Source: Flavobacterium gelatinilyticum (GTDB taxonomy: Bacteria > Bacteroidota > Bacteroidia > Flavobacteriales > Flavobacteriaceae). Taken from it: 64,000 bases of DNA. This document shows, piece after piece, positions 44,031 to 53,015 of this stretch (positions within the stretch are counted from its first letter, which is position 1; the number at the start of each line of letters is the position of its first letter). The notes beneath the pieces were generated by a model. The model searched no databases. It saw only the letters and a program-made list of their open reading frames with translations, and was not told where the DNA came from. A program made the translations under genes and the position numbers. The stretch lies in the NCBI RefSeq assembly GCF_027111295.1, contig NZ_CP114287.1, forward strand, positions 1,364,001 to 1,428,000. The letters are read 5' to 3'.

Positions 44031-44402
44031 ATGGCGAAAAAGACTATTAATAATGATGTTCTACTGGCGAACATAATCAAAGGGATTGAGGAAGTAAAAG
44101 GAAATGATATCGATATTCTTGACTTAAGAGATATAGACACAGCAGTTTGCGATTATTTCGTAATTTGCAACGGTAGCTCAAACACCCAAGTTAACGCCAT
44201 TGTAAACTCAATACAAAAAACTGTATCAAAAGACTTAAAGGACAAACCTTGGCACGTAGAAGGAACAGACAACGCAGAATGGGTTCTTATGGATTATGTG
44301 CATATTGTGGTACATGTTTTCCAAAAACACATTCGCGAATACTACAATATCGAGAGCCTTTGGGGTGATGCCAAAATAACTACAATCGAAAACAAATACT
44401 AA
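44031..44402 (+). CDS. rsfS: Ribosomal silencing factor RsfS
   Basis: 123 aa. DUF143/RsfS fold: LLANIIKGIEEVKGNDIDILDLRDIDTAVCDYFVICNGSSNTQVNAI, then the strongly conserved WHVEGTDNAEWVLMDYVHIVVHVFQKHIREYYNIESLW. It binds L14 on the 50S subunit and stops it joining the 30S during starvation. It leads the operon rsfS-ftsH-LUD-cdsA-psd; ftsH starts 17 nt downstream. Confidence 0.97.
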   Translation: MAKKTINNDVLLANIIKGIEEVKGNDIDILDLRDIDTAVCDYFVICNGSSNTQVNAIVNSIQKTVSKDLKDKPWHVEGTDNAEWVLMDYVHIVVHVFQKHIREYYNIESLWGDAKITTIENKY

Positions 44403-44419
44403 AAGAAAAAATTTTCTAA

Positions 44420-46345
44420 ATGGCTAAAGATAATAATCCAAATCCGAATAAATTTAAGATAAGTCCGTGGTTGATCTACACGGCAATACTTTTAATTTTT
44501 CTATTTATAAGTTTTGCCACGGGAGGATCAAACATGAGCGAACCTGCTCAGTTAAAATCGTCTGACATTGACAATATGTTAGCCAAAGGACAAATTAAAA
44601 ACGTTATTATTTTCAATAATAAAGATGCTGAAATCTATCTTTCTGATGCGGCATTAAAAGATCCTGCTAATAAAAAAGTAGCTAAAGATATATTTGACAG
44701 ACCTAACAAAGGGCCTCATTACACAACAAAATTTGGTGATCTGAAATCTTTTCAGGAAAAGCTGGACAAAGCTAAAGCCGAAAAAAAATTAGTTGACTAC
44801 GATTTTAAAGAAGCAAACAACTGGAGCGATATTTTTATCAGTCTTCTTCCTATTATCATTATTATTGGTGTCTGGATTTTCATTATGCGTAAAATGTCAG
44901 GCGGAGGCGCCGGCGGAGGCGGACAGATTTTCAACATCGGAAAATCTAAAGCTAAGCTTTTTGATGAAAAAACAGATATCAAAACAACATTTAAGGATGT
45001 TGCAGGTTTAGAAGGTGCAAAAGAAGAAATCCAGGAAATTGTAGAATTCCTTAAAAATCCTGAAAAATATACCAACCTTGGAGGTAAAATTCCAAAAGGA
45101 GCTTTACTTGTAGGACCTCCGGGAACTGGTAAAACCTTATTAGCAAAAGCTGTAGCCGGCGAAGCACAGGTTCCTTTCTTCTCTTTATCAGGTTCAGATT
45201 TCGTTGAAATGTTCGTAGGAGTTGGTGCATCTCGTGTACGAGACTTATTTAAACAGGCAAAAGAAAAATCTCCGGCAATCATTTTCATCGATGAAATTGA
45301 CGCTGTTGGTAGAGCAAGAGGAAAAAGCAATATGTCAGGAGGAAATGACGAAAGAGAAAACACACTAAACCAGTTATTGACAGAAATGGACGGTTTTGGT
45401 ACAAACTCTAACGTAATTGTTTTAGCTGCAACAAACAGAGCTGACGTTCTTGATAAAGCTTTAATGCGTGCCGGACGTTTTGACAGACAAATTTTTGTTG
45501 ACTTACCGGACATCCGCGAAAGAGCCGAAATTTTCCAGGTACACCTTAAACCTATCAAAAAAGTAGAAGGTCTTGATCTTGATTTCTTAGCAAAACAAAC
45601 TCCGGGATTCTCTGGCGCTGATATTGCAAACGTTTGTAACGAGGCAGCCTTAATTGCGGCACGTAATAACAAACCGGCTGTAGACAGACAGGATTTCCTT
45701 GATGCTGTAGACAGAATTATCGGTGGTCTTGAAAAGAAAAACAAAATCATTACTCCAGAAGAAAAAAGAGCAATCGCTATTCACGAAGCTGGTCACGCAA
45801 CAGTAAGCTGGATGCTGGAACATGCCGCACCGCTTATAAAAGTAACTATTGTTCCCCGCGGACAAAGTTTAGGAGCTGCATGGTATCTTCCGGAAGAAAG
45901 ACAAATCGTAAGAACAGACCAAATGCTGGACGAAATGTGTGCTACTATGGGAGGAAGAGCTGCAGAAAAAGTAACTTTTGACAGAATTTCTACCGGTGCA
46001 TTAAGCGATTTAGAAAAAGTAACACGTCAGGCTCGTGCCATGGTAACGATTTACGGTTTGAATGATAAAATTGGAAACGTTACATATTACGATTCATCAG
46101 GACAAAGCGAATATAATTTCTCAAAACCATATTCTGATGAAACGGCAAAAATTATCGATGCCGAAATTTCAGAATTAATTGAAGGCCAATACCAAAGAGC
46201 TATCCAAATTCTTGAAGAAAACAAAGACAAATTAAATCAGCTAGCTGATATATTAATAGAAAAAGAAGTTATCTTTAAAGATGACTTGGAAGCAATTTTC
46301 GGAAAACGTACTTTTGACAAAAATTTAGAAGAAGTCGTTTCGTAA
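44420..46345 (+). CDS. ftsH: ATP-dependent zinc metalloprotease FtsH
   Basis: 641 aa. Two N-terminal membrane helices (about 16-33 and 138-156) bracket a periplasmic domain; a Gly-rich hinge (MSGGGAGGGGQ) then leads to the AAA+ domain with Walker A GPPGTGKT (232-239), Walker B IIFIDEID (287-294) and the SRH (ATNRADVLDKALMRAGRFDRQ). The protease domain has the zinc site HEAGH (455-459). It degrades membrane and short-lived cytoplasmic proteins as a hexamer. The C-terminus is normal. Confidence 0.98.
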   Translation: MAKDNNPNPNKFKISPWLIYTAILLIFLFISFATGGSNMSEPAQLKSSDIDNMLAKGQIKNVIIFNNKDAEIYLSDAALKDPANKKVAKDIFDRPNKGPHYTTKFGDLKSFQEKLDKAKAEKKLVDYDFKEANNWSDIFISLLPIIIIIGVWIFIMRKMSGGGAGGGGQIFNIGKSKAKLFDEKTDIKTTFKDVAGLEGAKEEIQEIVEFLKNPEKYTNLGGKIPKGALLVGPPGTGKTLLAKAVAGEAQVPFFSLSGSDFVEMFVGVGASRVRDLFKQAKEKSPAIIFIDEIDAVGRARGKSNMSGGNDERENTLNQLLTEMDGFGTNSNVIVLAATNRADVLDKALMRAGRFDRQIFVDLPDIRERAEIFQVHLKPIKKVEGLDLDFLAKQTPGFSGADIANVCNEAALIAARNNKPAVDRQDFLDAVDRIIGGLEKKNKIITPEEKRAIAIHEAGHATVSWMLEHAAPLIKVTIVPRGQSLGAAWYLPEERQIVRTDQMLDEMCATMGGRAAEKVTFDRISTGALSDLEKVTRQARAMVTIYGLNDKIGNVTYYDSSGQSEYNFSKPYSDETAKIIDAEISELIEGQYQRAIQILEENKDKLNQLADILIEKEVIFKDDLEAIFGKRTFDKNLEEVVS

Positions 46346-46375
46346 ATTATTCAATAAATTTGTAATATTTATTAA

Positions 46376-46410
46376 AATCTTAATTCAAAACAGGCTTTTG
46401 AATTAAGATT
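46376..46410 (+). terminator. Terminator after ftsH
   Basis: AATCTTAATTCAAAA (46376-46390) pairs perfectly with TTTTGAATTAAGATT (46396-46410), a 15-bp stem, then TTTTT. It separates the rsfS-ftsH unit from the LUD-cdsA-psd unit, and the T-run leads into a new -7 box. Confidence 0.82.
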
Positions 46411-46414
46411 TTTT

Positions 46415-46422
46415 TATCTTTG
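46415..46422 (+). promoter_or_regulatory. -7 box TATCTTTG for the LUD-cdsA-psd operon
   Basis: A perfect TANNTTTG, 39 nt before the ATG at 46462. The nearest TTG is 14 nt upstream, within the ftsH terminator, so the spacing is shorter than usual. Confidence 0.5.
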
Positions 46423-46461
46423 AACGTTTTCAATTAACATGTAAAGTATTTCATATAAAAA

Positions 46462-47070
46462 ATGAATTTTTTCAAAAAAATATTTGGTTCCGGCGAATCT
46501 GCTTCAGATGAAGAACATGAAAGCGAATATGCAGGAACTTCTTCTGCTCCGAATAGTCATTTGTCTTTAGATGAACAATTCATTTTCAATTTCAGGAAAA
46601 ATGGAGGAAAATTTCTGTATTGTGAAAACAAACAGGAAGTCGCTGAACAATTTGAAAATATTCTGGAAGAAAATGATTGGTTCGAAAATGAAGTTTTATG
46701 TTACGAATCTGCCCTTTTTTCTTTATTAGAAGAAAATAAACTGTTCTACATAGCTCCTTCTCATCCTAAATTCCTTTTGGCAAGCTGCGAAAATTTAATT
46801 GCAGACGAAGGTTCTATTTTATTTTCATCAAAGCAAATCAGACAAAACAAACCAAACGATTTACCGGCAAATATTGTAATTCTGGCAACAACAAGTCAAA
46901 TCCTGCCAATGAAAAGCGATGGATTAAGTGCCATCAAGCGTAAATACGACAGAGATATACCTACTAACATCACCACCATAAAATATTTCGAAAAAGCAAA
47001 AGAAGAAGATTTTACGCAGTACGGAAGTGTTGCCAAGAACCTGTATCTATTGCTCTTAGAAGATCTTTAA
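46462..47070 (+). CDS. LUD-domain protein (LutC/YkgG type)
   Basis: 202 aa. The second half carries the LUD fold: FYIAPSHPKFLLASCENLIADEGSILFSSKQIRQNKPNDLPANIVILATTSQIL, then a Thr/Lys-rich C-terminal region. Family relatives act in lactate utilisation with Fe-S partners (LutABC), but no such partners are here. In Flavobacteriia it often sits between ftsH and cdsA with an unknown role. CdsA starts 1 nt after its stop, so they are translated together. No signal peptide. Confidence 0.8.
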   Translation: MNFFKKIFGSGESASDEEHESEYAGTSSAPNSHLSLDEQFIFNFRKNGGKFLYCENKQEVAEQFENILEENDWFENEVLCYESALFSLLEENKLFYIAPSHPKFLLASCENLIADEGSILFSSKQIRQNKPNDLPANIVILATTSQILPMKSDGLSAIKRKYDRDIPTNITTIKYFEKAKEEDFTQYGSVAKNLYLLLLEDL

Positions 47071-47071
47071 G

Positions 47072-47962
47072 ATGAATGAAACACTGAAGAGGACCATTTC
47101 TGGTGCTGTTTACATCGCTCTATTATTAACTTCGATTCTGTTTTCTACCGAAAGCTTTATCCTTCTTTTTGGTCTTTTTCTTGTAATTACCATTTACGAG
47201 TTCAGCAATCTGGTCAGCCTTAATAAAATTTTCTCAATTTTATTTGGGTTATTAGTTTATTCATCGGTAATACTTGTAAGTCATTACAATAAACAAACAG
47301 AAACCTTTTTAAACAAGACATTCAATTCGGCGTTAACTTTAAACGTAAATATCAAACAACTGGATTTGGTACTTCTTGGAATTACGCTGGTAGTCTCCAT
47401 TAAATGTATTATTTTCCTTTTTTATGATTCGGTACAAAGCATAAGCACTTCATCAAAGTACTTATATTTACTGGGATACATTACACTTCCTTTTATTTTT
47501 ATCGTAAAAATTTCTTTTGGAACAAATGCTTACAATCCAAAAATTATTCTTGGATTATTCGTTTTAATCTGGACCAATGATACTTTTGCCTATCTGGTTG
47601 GAAAATCAATGGGAAAACACAAGCTTTTTGAACGCGTTTCTCCTAAAAAAACCATCGAAGGCTTTGTTGGCGGAATCGTTTTTGCCGCATTTGCAGGTTT
47701 TTTAATCTCTAAATTTTATATTCAGCCCAGACCGGAATTCAGCAGTAAATCTATTTTAATATGGACAATTATTGCGCTTATCGTGAGCTTTTTCGGCACT
47801 ATCGGTGATTTAATCGAATCCAAATTCAAACGAATTGCAGGCGTAAAAGACAGTGGTTCAATAATGCCCGGCCACGGAGGTATCTTAGATCGACTAGATA
47901 GTGTTATATTTGTAGCACCAATAATATTTTTATTTTATCAAATTTTATACTATGTTTCATAA
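47072..47962 (+). CDS. cdsA: Phosphatidate cytidylyltransferase
   Basis: 296 aa, about 8 membrane helices. Makes CDP-diacylglycerol from phosphatidic acid and CTP. The C-terminal CDP-alcohol signature is clear: VGKSMGKHKLFERVSPKKTIEGFVGGIVFA, and SFFGTIGDLIESKFKRIAGVKDSGSIMPGHGGILDRLDS, which includes the catalytic Asp pair. Its last 11 nt overlap the start of psd, so product passes directly into the phosphatidylethanolamine branch at the gene-expression level. Confidence 0.97.
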   Translation: MNETLKRTISGAVYIALLLTSILFSTESFILLFGLFLVITIYEFSNLVSLNKIFSILFGLLVYSSVILVSHYNKQTETFLNKTFNSALTLNVNIKQLDLVLLGITLVVSIKCIIFLFYDSVQSISTSSKYLYLLGYITLPFIFIVKISFGTNAYNPKIILGLFVLIWTNDTFAYLVGKSMGKHKLFERVSPKKTIEGFVGGIVFAAFAGFLISKFYIQPRPEFSSKSILIWTIIALIVSFFGTIGDLIESKFKRIAGVKDSGSIMPGHGGILDRLDSVIFVAPIIFLFYQILYYVS

Positions 47963-48605
47963 AGAAGGAGCCCCATCTATTTTATTAGGAACAGTTTTTA
48001 CTGTTGCCGTACTTGTAATTGCTGATAGATTTATAGATATCAATTGGCTTAGAATGCTGGTTCAAATCGCAGCACTGCTTATTTTGATTATCATTTTACA
48101 ATTTTTCAGAAACCCAAAAAGAATCGCTGTCCGCAATAGCAGCAACATTCTTGCGCCAGTTGATGGAAAAGTAGTGGTTATTGAAGAAGTTTACGAAGGC
48201 GAGTACTTTAAAGACAAACGTTTACAGGTTTCTATCTTTATGTCTCCAATCAATGTTCACGTAACGCGTTACGCAATGGACGGAATTATTAAATTCAGTA
48301 AATACCATCCTGGTAAATTTTTGGTAGCATGGCATCCAAAAGCAAGCGAGGAAAACGAAAGAACTACTGTAGTTATTGAAAACGAAACTTTTGGAGGTAT
48401 TCTTTACAGACAAATTGCCGGTGCTTTGGCACGCAGAATTGTAAATTATGCCAAAGAAGGAATGCAGGTTGTTCAGGGAACTGACGCCGGTTTTATTAAA
48501 TTTGGATCTAGAGTAGATTTATTTTTACCTTTAGGTACACCAATTGATGTTGTTTTAGGACAAAAAGCAATTGGAGGTAAAACTATTATTGCTACAAAAG
48601 CATAA
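47952..48605 (+). CDS. psd: Phosphatidylserine decarboxylase
   Basis: 217 aa, the short form (archaeal/Bacteroidetes type). One N-terminal membrane region (about 9-50), then the decarboxylase fold: ILAPVDGKVVVIEEVYEGEYFKD, IFMSPINVHVTRYAMDG, and near the C-terminus AGFIKFGSRVDLFLP. The Ser of the FGS motif is the site of self-cleavage that creates the pyruvoyl group. It makes phosphatidylethanolamine from phosphatidylserine. The next gene starts at the base after its stop codon. Confidence 0.95.
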   Translation: MFHKEGAPSILLGTVFTVAVLVIADRFIDINWLRMLVQIAALLILIIILQFFRNPKRIAVRNSSNILAPVDGKVVVIEEVYEGEYFKDKRLQVSIFMSPINVHVTRYAMDGIIKFSKYHPGKFLVAWHPKASEENERTTVVIENETFGGILYRQIAGALARRIVNYAKEGMQVVQGTDAGFIKFGSRVDLFLPLGTPIDVVLGQKAIGGKTIIATKA

Positions 48606-48875
48606 ATGACAGAAAAAGACTTAGATACTCGTTTTTCTGAGGCTGTAGAAACTGCAATGGAAATGACTCAAGCCTCTCTGCCGCAAGATGTGCAGCTAAG
48701 ACTTTATGCATTTTACAAACAGGCTACTTTTGGAACTGCTGTTTATAATCAAACCGATAATTTTGATTTACGAAATGCTTTTAAAACAAATGCCTGGATG
48801 CAGATCAGTCATTTATCAGTGGATGAGGCAAAAGAGAATTACATCGAAATCATTAATTCACTAACATCAAAATAA
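48606..48875 (+). CDS. Acyl-CoA-binding protein (ACBP)
   Basis: 89 aa, the length of a canonical single-domain ACBP. The conserved pattern is present: DTRFSEAVETAMEMTQASLPQDVQLRLYAFYKQATFGTAV, and AWMQISHLSVDEAKENYIEIINSL. The YxFYKQA-type motif holds the Tyr and Lys that bind the CoA adenine and phosphates. It starts directly after the psd stop codon. ACBPs are abundant in eukaryotes but patchy in bacteria; here it likely carries acyl-CoA for the lipid genes of the same operon. Confidence 0.9.
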   Translation: MTEKDLDTRFSEAVETAMEMTQASLPQDVQLRLYAFYKQATFGTAVYNQTDNFDLRNAFKTNAWMQISHLSVDEAKENYIEIINSLTSK

Positions 48876-48883
48876 ATTATATT

Positions 48884-49663
48884 ATGAAGAATAACATGAT
48901 CTTGTTCAGTACTTTGACTTCATTTTTATTATTTTCTTGTAATGATAACAATAAGCTGACTGAAGTTGTTGAAGTGCCTCTGCCAACTAAAGAAGAAAAA
49001 ATTACTATTGGGTCGCCAAATGATGTAAAAGCAGATCCGGGTTCATTTGAACTTACAAAACTGCCTTTTGCTTATGATGGACTGAGTCCGGCGTTACGAT
49101 CACTGACTATGGAAACGCATTATTCCAAACATTATTTGTCGTACACTAATAATTTTAATAAAGAGATTGTTTCGACTGAATACGAAAACATGCCTATTGA
49201 GGACATTTTAAAAAAACTGGATCTTAATAATGCTAAACTTCGTCAGAACGCAGGCGGTTATTACAATCATACTCTTTATTTTAATGTTTTAACCCCAAAA
49301 GAACAGACTCCAAAAGATACTTTGGCTGGTTCTATAAAAAAAGAGTTTGGTTCTTTTAATAATCTGACCAATCAGTTTAAAGGCCAGGCAGAAAAACAAT
49401 TCGGGTCAGGATGGGTTTGGCTGGTAGTAGACCGATACGGAAAATTACAAATCACAACTACAGAAGATCAGGATAATCCGCTAATGAAAAACGCCTTGAT
49501 TCCGGGAACGCCAATTTTAGGAATAGATCTCTGGGAACATGCTTATTATCTGGATTACCAAAACAGAAAAGGAAGCTATATCGATGCGTTTTACGAACAT
49601 ATTAATTGGGAAAAAGTAAACGAATATTATATCGAAGCCCTCAAAAAGGTTAAAAAAGTTTAA
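48884..49663 (+). CDS. Fe/Mn superoxide dismutase with a lipoprotein signal
   Basis: 259 aa. Lipoprotein signal with Cys19 (LLFSCNDNN), a 40-residue linker, then a full Fe/Mn-SOD: FELTKLPFAYDGLSPAL, metal ligands in METHYSKHYLSYTNN, GGYYNHTLYFN, and the Asp and His in GIDLWEHAYYLDY. The active site, including the YNH and DLWEH motifs, is intact. The signal places it in the envelope, where it would remove superoxide from outside. It follows the ACBP gene by 8 nt and ends the lipid operon before a terminator. Iron or manganese cannot be decided. Confidence 0.92.
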   Translation: MKNNMILFSTLTSFLLFSCNDNNKLTEVVEVPLPTKEEKITIGSPNDVKADPGSFELTKLPFAYDGLSPALRSLTMETHYSKHYLSYTNNFNKEIVSTEYENMPIEDILKKLDLNNAKLRQNAGGYYNHTLYFNVLTPKEQTPKDTLAGSIKKEFGSFNNLTNQFKGQAEKQFGSGWVWLVVDRYGKLQITTTEDQDNPLMKNALIPGTPILGIDLWEHAYYLDYQNRKGSYIDAFYEHINWEKVNEYYIEALKKVKKV

Positions 49664-49666
49664 TAT

Positions 49667-49697
49667 AAAAGCTGATACAAATTAAGTATCAGCTTTT
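49667..49697 (+). terminator. Terminator after the SOD gene
   Basis: AAAAGCTGATAC (49667-49678) and GTATCAGCTTTT (49686-49697) form a 12-bp perfect stem, with a T-run following. Confidence 0.82.
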
Positions 49698-49732
49698 TTT
49701 ATTACCTTAAAAGTACTTTTAAAGAGAACAAT

Positions 49733-50791
49733 ATGAGAGATATAGCAAATCGTTTTATAGAAAACCCGTTACTATCACCATCAGATATACCGCCAAGCCG
49801 TGAAGGTCTGGAAATTACCTGTTTGCTAAACCCCGGCGTGTTTCAGTTTCAGAACAAAACCTGGCTGGCTGTAAGGGTTGCCGAAAGGCCCAAACAAATC
49901 GAGAACATTATTTCTTTCCCTATACTAACAGACACTGGCACGATTCAGATAATTGAAATTTTAAAAGATCATCCTGAACTTATTGCCACTGATGCCCGTG
50001 TTATCAATTATCAGGGAATTGATTATTTAACTACATTATCGCACATCCGGTTATTGTGCAGCGAAGACAGTAAACATTTTTATGAACCCGAAGATTATCC
50101 GCATTTAGTTGGAGAAGGCATACTGGAAACATTTGGTATAGAAGACTGCCGTGTTACTTATATAGAAGGAAAATACTATCTGACTTTTACTTCTGTTTCT
50201 GATAATGGTGTTGGTGTAGGCCTTCGCACCACAACCGACTGGAAAACTTTTGAAAAGCACGGAATGATATTTCCTGCCCACAATAAAGACTGCACCATTT
50301 TTGAAGAAAAAATAAATGGATTATTCTATGCCCTGCACAGACCAAGCAGTGTTGATATTGGAGGCAATTACATCTGGATTGCCTCATCGCCAGACGGCAT
50401 TCACTGGGGAAATCACAAATGTATCATAAAAACAAGAAAACATCTTTGGGACAGCAAAAGAGTCGGTGCGGGTGCTGCACCCATAAAAACAGAAAAAGGC
50501 TGGCTGGAGATTTATCACGGAGCAAATGAATTTCATCAATACTGCCTTGGCGCTTTTTTAATGGATTTAGAAGATCCTTCGATAATAATTTCCAGAACCG
50601 AAGATCCTATTATGTTTCCTAAAACGAGTTATGAACTAAGCGGCTTCTTTGGCAATGTAGTTTTTACAAACGGACATATCATCGAACCGGACGGCGATAC
50701 ACTAACGGTTTATTACGGTGCTTCTGATGAATTTGTCTGTGGCGCGGCATTTTCTATAAAAGAGATTCTTTCGCTTTTAAAAAACGTTTAA
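49733..50791 (+). CDS. GH130-family mannoside phosphorylase-like protein
   Basis: 352 aa. Five-bladed propeller with GH130 motifs: ENPLLSPSDIPPS near the start, GIEDCRVTYIEGKYYLTFTSVS around residue 136 (the Asp of the usual EDPR general-acid motif kept, with Cys replacing Pro), then HRPSSVDIGGNYIWIASSPDGIHWGNH and GWLEIYHGA. Family members phosphorolyse or hydrolyse beta-mannosides, such as mannosyl-glucose or mannosyl-N-acetylglucosamine. No signal peptide, cytoplasmic. It converges on a GH13 lipoprotein gene; the link between them is not proven. Confidence 0.88.
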   Translation: MRDIANRFIENPLLSPSDIPPSREGLEITCLLNPGVFQFQNKTWLAVRVAERPKQIENIISFPILTDTGTIQIIEILKDHPELIATDARVINYQGIDYLTTLSHIRLLCSEDSKHFYEPEDYPHLVGEGILETFGIEDCRVTYIEGKYYLTFTSVSDNGVGVGLRTTTDWKTFEKHGMIFPAHNKDCTIFEEKINGLFYALHRPSSVDIGGNYIWIASSPDGIHWGNHKCIIKTRKHLWDSKRVGAGAAPIKTEKGWLEIYHGANEFHQYCLGAFLMDLEDPSIIISRTEDPIMFPKTSYELSGFFGNVVFTNGHIIEPDGDTLTVYYGASDEFVCGAAFSIKEILSLLKNV

Positions 50792-50802
50792 ATAAGGCAT
50801 AA

Positions 50803-50844
50803 AAAAAACGTGTTTAGATCATTAAATCCCTAAACACGTTTTTT
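50803..50844. terminator. Bidirectional terminator between GH130 and GH13 genes
   Basis: AAAAAACGTGTTTAG (50803-50817) pairs perfectly with CTAAACACGTTTTTT (50830-50844), 15 bp, between converging genes. Confidence 0.85.
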
Positions 50845-50861
50845 AAAATTAAATACTAAAA

Positions 50862-52730
50862 TTATTCTACTTCATAAATAAAAGATTCCGAAGGCTGGAT
50901 TTTAATTCTCGCCGCTCCTTCTCCATTCTTTACTGTAAAATAGGTTTTACTTTCCTGATACAGTTTATCCAAAAGTACATAAGAACCGTCTTTTAAATTC
51001 CATTTCGAAATAATATCTGCCGGAACTTTCAATTCAAATTCGGCTGCTTTCTCAGAAGAAAAGCTAGCAATTACAATCAGTTTTTGTTTACCTGACCAGC
51101 GCACAAAAGAATAAAGCAAATCACCATAATCTTGATTCTGACGGTTTACAGACTGAATTTCCTGAAAATCGCCCATCAAAGCCGGGCTTTTAATAGAGAA
51201 ATTCAACAATCGTTTGTAGAAATCCCTTAAATTCTTTTCTGAATCAGATAATTGGCCGCCGTCGAACTTTCCGTTATTCATCCATCTCTGGTGGTTAGGA
51301 ACGCCTATATAATCAAAAATAGAAGTTCTGGAACGGGTTCCAAATCCGGCATTTTCGTTTCCTGCCTCTCCCACTTCCTGCCCAAAATAGACCATTGTAG
51401 GCGAAGTGCTTAAAGTCGTTGAAACGACCATTAAAGGTTTTCCTCTTTCTGGTGTTCCCGCAAATTCAGGTGATGAAAGTCGTTGTTCATCATGATTATC
51501 CAAAAAGTGAAGCATATGATGTTCGATATCCGACATTCCTTTCTGAATACCTGATAAATCATCTGGAGAAGCTTTTCCGCGAATAATATCTTTTAACTTA
51601 TCATAGGTTTCAACTTTATCGTATAAATAATCCATTTTACCTAAACGAATGTAATTTCGATATTCATTCGGGTTATACACTTCAGCCAGCAAAAAGGCAT
51701 TTGGATTTTTTGTTTTGATGGTAGAATTCATATAACTCCAGAATTCATAAGGCACCATTTCGGCCATATCATAACGGAATCCGTCAACTCCTTTTTCAAT
51801 CCAGTACAATGCAATATCTTTGAACTTTTTCCAGGAATCCGGCACATCTTTATCCTGCCAGAAAGCAAAATGCTCTTTGTATGATTTCTGATCAAAACCT
51901 GCAGGTAGTTCCGGAAAATCTTTAGAACCGTCAGGACGCACGCCGTAATTTACCTTAACAGTTTCGTACCAGTCATTTTGATCCGGTTTTACCTTGCGTG
52001 AGCCGTTTCCGGTCCATTTTGCAGGATTCTCATCAAATTTTCCGTCAATAAGAGGGTTCTTTTCTCCGTTTAAAGGATTTGTGCCATCCGGAATTTCAAA
52101 ATGAGAATTCGGGATATAATAAAAATTGTTATCTCGTTTGTATTCAACCGTTACATCATCATCGGCACCAAAATCTTTTACCCCAGTCGGATTGCTTTTT
52201 CCTTCGTATTTTCGGGCAATATGATTGGGTACAATATCAATCAGAACTTTTAAACCTGCTTTATGCGTGCGGGCAATCAGAGCTTCGAATTCCTGTAATC
52301 GGTTTGCCGGATTTTCAGCCAGATCCGGATTTACATTATAATAATCTTTTACGGCATAAGGCGATCCTGCACGTCCTTTTACCACTTCGGGATCATCATT
52401 CGAGATTCCGTACGCTGTATAATCGCGCACCAAAGCATGATGCGGTACTCCTGTATACCAAATATAGGTAACTCCCAAATCTTTAATTTCGTGAAGTGCT
52501 TTGTCTGTAAAATCATTAAATTTTCCAACGCCGTTTTCTTCAATTGTACCCCAGGGCTTGTTAGTTGTATTTTTGTTTCCGAATAAACGGGTAAAAACCT
52601 GGTAAACGACTTCTTTTTTTTCGTTCGAATGATTCTCTTTTGCTTCACTCATTTTTAAATCTTTTGTTTTACATCCTGAAAACAGCATTACTGTGGCAAT
52701 TCCAGTTGTAATAAACGTGCTTTTTATCAT
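50862..52730 (-). CDS. Alpha-amylase-family (GH13) lipoprotein
   Basis: 622 aa. Lipoprotein signal with Cys20 (VMLFSGC). The TIM barrel keeps all GH13 regions: IDIVPNHIA (I), GVDGFRYDMAEM with the nucleophile Asp (II), AFLLAEVYNP with the acid/base Glu (III), and FLDNHDEQR with the transition-state Asp (IV). The C-terminal 90 residues are an all-beta domain. It cleaves alpha-glucans such as starch or pullulan near the membrane or surface. There is no SusCD next to it, so it works with transporters coded elsewhere. Confidence 0.95.
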   Translation of the reverse strand: MIKSTFITTGIATVMLFSGCKTKDLKMSEAKENHSNEKKEVVYQVFTRLFGNKNTTNKPWGTIEENGVGKFNDFTDKALHEIKDLGVTYIWYTGVPHHALVRDYTAYGISNDDPEVVKGRAGSPYAVKDYYNVNPDLAENPANRLQEFEALIARTHKAGLKVLIDIVPNHIARKYEGKSNPTGVKDFGADDDVTVEYKRDNNFYYIPNSHFEIPDGTNPLNGEKNPLIDGKFDENPAKWTGNGSRKVKPDQNDWYETVKVNYGVRPDGSKDFPELPAGFDQKSYKEHFAFWQDKDVPDSWKKFKDIALYWIEKGVDGFRYDMAEMVPYEFWSYMNSTIKTKNPNAFLLAEVYNPNEYRNYIRLGKMDYLYDKVETYDKLKDIIRGKASPDDLSGIQKGMSDIEHHMLHFLDNHDEQRLSSPEFAGTPERGKPLMVVSTTLSTSPTMVYFGQEVGEAGNENAGFGTRSRTSIFDYIGVPNHQRWMNNGKFDGGQLSDSEKNLRDFYKRLLNFSIKSPALMGDFQEIQSVNRQNQDYGDLLYSFVRWSGKQKLIVIASFSSEKAAEFELKVPADIISKWNLKDGSYVLLDKLYQESKTYFTVKNGEGAARIKIQPSESFIYEVE

Positions 52731-52991
52731 AATTTTTTAATCTAATCTTAGCTTGCGGGTGCTTAAAAACTGAATATGCAGTCTTAAACAATTACTAAAT
52801 TTAGTTTATTTTTTAAAACTCAAAAGAAACTCCCTTTTATATTGTTTCAGTTTAATTCTTAAAAAGTGCACTACAACGTGAGAGTACCTGGTATTGTTGA
52901 TAAATTGAATATTTACCTGAACCAATATTAACATGTAAATTTTGAATTATAAATTAATGCTAATAACAATATAAGGTTGTAAGCTTTTTTA

Positions 52992-52999
52992 TAAATTTG
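52992..52999 (+). promoter_or_regulatory. -7 box TAAATTTG for the OstA-like gene
   Basis: It fits TANNTTTG, 16 nt before the TTG start at 53016. The nearest TTG upstream is 12 nt away. The remaining part of the 285-nt gap from 52731 shows nothing further. Confidence 0.4.
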
Positions 53000-53015
53000 A
53001 CAAAAATTTAATCAG

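Noticed and set aside
44797..45750. A 317-codon open frame on the minus strand inside ftsH
   Set aside because: It is antisense to the strongly conserved AAA domain of FtsH and has no recognisable domain or start context; it reflects ftsH codon use.
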